Source of the DNA: Hominiventricola filiformis
GTDB taxonomy: Bacteria > Bacillota > Clostridia > Lachnospirales > Lachnospiraceae
Length of the DNA: 64,000 nucleotides
Assembly (NCBI RefSeq): GCF_020686965.1
Contig: NZ_JAJEPS010000003.1
Location: 62,001-126,000, forward strand
Reading direction: 5' to 3'
Shown here: piece by piece, positions 62,559-64,000 of the stretch
How the letters are laid out: every line of letters begins with the position of its first letter
Numbering within the stretch: position 1 is the first letter of the stretch
The notes under the pieces: generated by a model
Database searches by the model: none
What the model was told of the DNA's origin: nothing
Seen by the model: the letters and a program-made list of their open reading frames with translations, nothing else
Made by a program: the position numbers and the translations under genes

Positions 62559-63518
62559 TTACATATGCCGAAAACAAGCAACATAATGATTCTCATTAAG
62601 TTTTATCATTTTGGGACTATTTTTCTCGCACTCCTGTGTACAATGCTCGCACCTTGGATGAAAATAACAACCGGATGGTAAATGCTGCGGATTCGCTACT
62701 GTTCCAGGAATAGAATATAATTCATCTCTTGGTCCCGTCAGTTTAGGTAATGAACCTAAAAGCCCTACTGTATATGGATGTGCCGGATTTGCGAACACTT
62801 CCTGTACCAGACCATACTCTATAATCTGTCCTCCATACATTACTGCAACTTTTTCGCAAAGTTCTGATACAATACCCAGGTTATGCGTTATCATGAGCAA
62901 AGCAGTATTTTCTTTTTTCTGCAGTTCTTTCAACAACATAAGCACCTGAGCTTGAATAGTTACATCCAGAGCTGTTGTAGGTTCATCCGCAATAAGAAGT
63001 TCTGTATTACAAGCCAGACCTGCTGCAATTCCGATTCGCTGTCTCATGCCACCACTGAACTGAACAGGATAATCATTGAAACGTTCACCAGGTATACTTA
63101 CCATTTCCATTAAACGCTGTGTTTCCTTCATGGCCTCCTTTTTTCCAAGCTTTCTGTGACGTCTTAATACCATTGCAATCTGTTCACCAACCGAAAACAC
63201 CGGATTCAAAGATGTTAAAGGATTCTGGAAAATCATGGATATCTTGTTACCACGAATATCCGTCATCTTTCTTTCACTCATTTTCATCAAAGAGTTTCCT
63301 TTATAAAGGATATCCCCATCTGTAAATCTTCCCGCTGGTTTTGGCAGCATCTGCAGCATAGATAATGCCGTAGTCGTCTTTCCAGCTCCACTTTCTCCTA
63401 CAAGTCCTACGGATTCTCCCGCGTCTATGGTAAGATTGACCCCATTCAAAGCCTTTGTTACTGCTCTTTCTGTATGAAATTCTACATTAAGATTTTTGAT
63501 TTCTATCAGATGTTCCAT
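62559..63518 (-). CDS. peptide/nickel-type ABC transporter ATPase (OppD/DppD)
   Basis: 319 residues. Walker A GESGAGKTT near 40, signature FSGGMRQRIGIAAGL near 155, Walker B LLIADEPTTALDVT near 175, and a C-terminal cysteine-containing extension (CYFHPRCEHCTQEC) as in Opp/Dpp ATPases. AGGAGG 8 nt before the ATG. Lies 12 nt after the permease gene. Confidence 0.93.
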   Translation of the reverse strand: MEHLIEIKNLNVEFHTERAVTKALNGVNLTIDAGESVGLVGESGAGKTTTALSMLQMLPKPAGRFTDGDILYKGNSLMKMSERKMTDIRGNKISMIFQNPLTSLNPVFSVGEQIAMVLRRHRKLGKKEAMKETQRLMEMVSIPGERFNDYPVQFSGGMRQRIGIAAGLACNTELLIADEPTTALDVTIQAQVLMLLKELQKKENTALLMITHNLGIVSELCEKVAVMYGGQIIEYGLVQEVFANPAHPYTVGLLGSLPKLTGPRDELYSIPGTVANPQHLPSGCYFHPRCEHCTQECEKNSPKMIKLNENHYVACFRHM

Positions 63519-63530
63519 ATCTGTTTCCTC

Positions 63531-64000
63531 CTAAGTACGTTTCGGATCTAATACATCCCTAAGTCCATCTCCTAAGAAATTAAATCCTAATATTGTAATC
63601 ATAAGAGCAATCCCCGGCACCAGACATACCCACGGATACGCTGCCAGATAGTTTCTTCCATCAGCAATCATATTTCCCCAACTGGGTGTCGGCTGCATAA
63701 TTCCCTGCCCCAGATAGCTCAACGAAGCTTCTGTCAAAATTACATTGCCAAATTTCAGGCTAGCCTGAATTAACAGTGTTGTAGTGACATTTGGAAAAAT
63801 CTCTTTGCTGAGAATTCTGCTTGACGAACCTCCAAGAATTTTAATTGCACTTACAAATTCCATATTTTTAGCAACAAGCACATTTGTTCTTGTCAGCTTG
63901 CAGAACTCTACCCAGTTCAACAAAACCAAAATAGCAATTAAGTTCGGTACTGTGTTTCCCAATACTGCAACCAGAGCTATTGTTACTACAATGAGAGGCA
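63531..64000 (-). CDS. peptide-type ABC transporter permease (OppC/DppC), partial
   Basis: The C-terminal 155 or so residues of a BPD-type permease; the open frame continues without a stop through 64000, so the start is outside the window. The EAA-type coupling loop lies within NMEFVSAIKILGGSSSRILS, and the C-terminus (LGFNFLGDGLRDVLDPK) is the usual DppC/OppC ending. The other permease and the binding protein would be further right. Confidence 0.92.
   Translation of the reverse strand, partial: PLIVVTIALVAVLGNTVPNLIAILVLLNWVEFCKLTRTNVLVAKNMEFVSAIKILGGSSSRILSKEIFPNVTTTLLIQASLKFGNVILTEASLSYLGQGIMQPTPSWGNMIADGRNYLAAYPWVCLVPGIALMITILGFNFLGDGLRDVLDPKRT

Noticed and set aside
1..64000. CRISPR arrays, transposases, integrative element ends
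   Set aside because: No regularly spaced repeats, transposase motifs or attachment-site duplications were seen; the only recombinase is the XerD-like protein in a housekeeping context.

Overview
The window looks like a chromosome segment of a spore-forming, anaerobic, moderate-GC Gram-positive bacterium of the class Clostridia, most likely a Lachnospiraceae-type gut organism. The evidence is strong AGGAGG-type ribosome binding sites, the iscR-iscS-iscU-mnmA order, the sporulation-type genes spoIIM and a SpoVB-like flippase, RNase Y, a Bacillus-type LexA box in front of recA, and an anaerobic (cobalt-early) B12 pathway. I saw no CRISPR array, rRNA, phage or insertion sequence.

Region 1 (1-23.2 kb) is mostly housekeeping. 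It holds the Fe-S/tRNA thiolation cluster (iscR promoter and operator at 2.8 kb), a SpoVB-like flippase, DAHP synthase, an unusual fusion of a PEP-synthase-like kinase with a glutamine-amidotransferase-like hydrolase (5.6-8.7 kb), a XerD-like recombinase, spoIIM, proC, rny, recX-recA, asd, argH, a formate/nitrite channel, tRNA-Thr(CGT), glgA, a YbiT-type ABC-F ATPase, an orphan PTS IIB protein and galE.

Region 2 (23.2-44.9 kb) is one leftward transcription unit of about 21 kb behind a cobalamin riboswitch with its own terminator. In transcription order it encodes cbiF, hemA, cbiH, hemC-cobA-hemD (one fused gene), cobD, cbiP, cbiC, cobT, cbiD, cbiG, cbiJ-cbiE-cbiT (one fused gene), cbiA, cobU, cobS, a second short CobU-like protein, cobC, cbiB and cobO, followed by a PflX-type radical SAM protein and an ABC-F ATPase. 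Together they cover most of the route from glutamyl-tRNA to adenosylcobalamin. CbiL, a cobaltochelatase (CbiK/CbiX), HemB, HemL and a cobalt transporter are absent and must lie elsewhere. ftsH sits directly upstream of the riboswitch.

Region 3 (46.9-57.3 kb) is an accessory catabolic locus: a divergent AraC-family regulator, a hydroxyacid dehydrogenase, an EamA exporter, an Ldh-family dehydrogenase, a divergent HpcH/HpaI-type aldolase, an FGGY kinase, a TRAP transporter (DctP, Q, M), a flavin-reductase-like protein and a cupin. It resembles sugar-acid utilisation operons such as E. coli yiaKLMNO-lyxK, but the substrate is not evident.

Region 4 (57.4-64 kb) carries a GntP-family permease, a YtcJ-type amidohydrolase and a GntR/FCD regulator with a 30-bp perfect palindrome in front of the amidohydrolase. 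It ends with part of a peptide-type ABC transporter operon that runs off the right edge. A roughly 75-bp scar at 61.45-61.52 kb joins pieces resembling the amidohydrolase gene and the end of the GntP gene, which points to a second, deleted copy of that pair.
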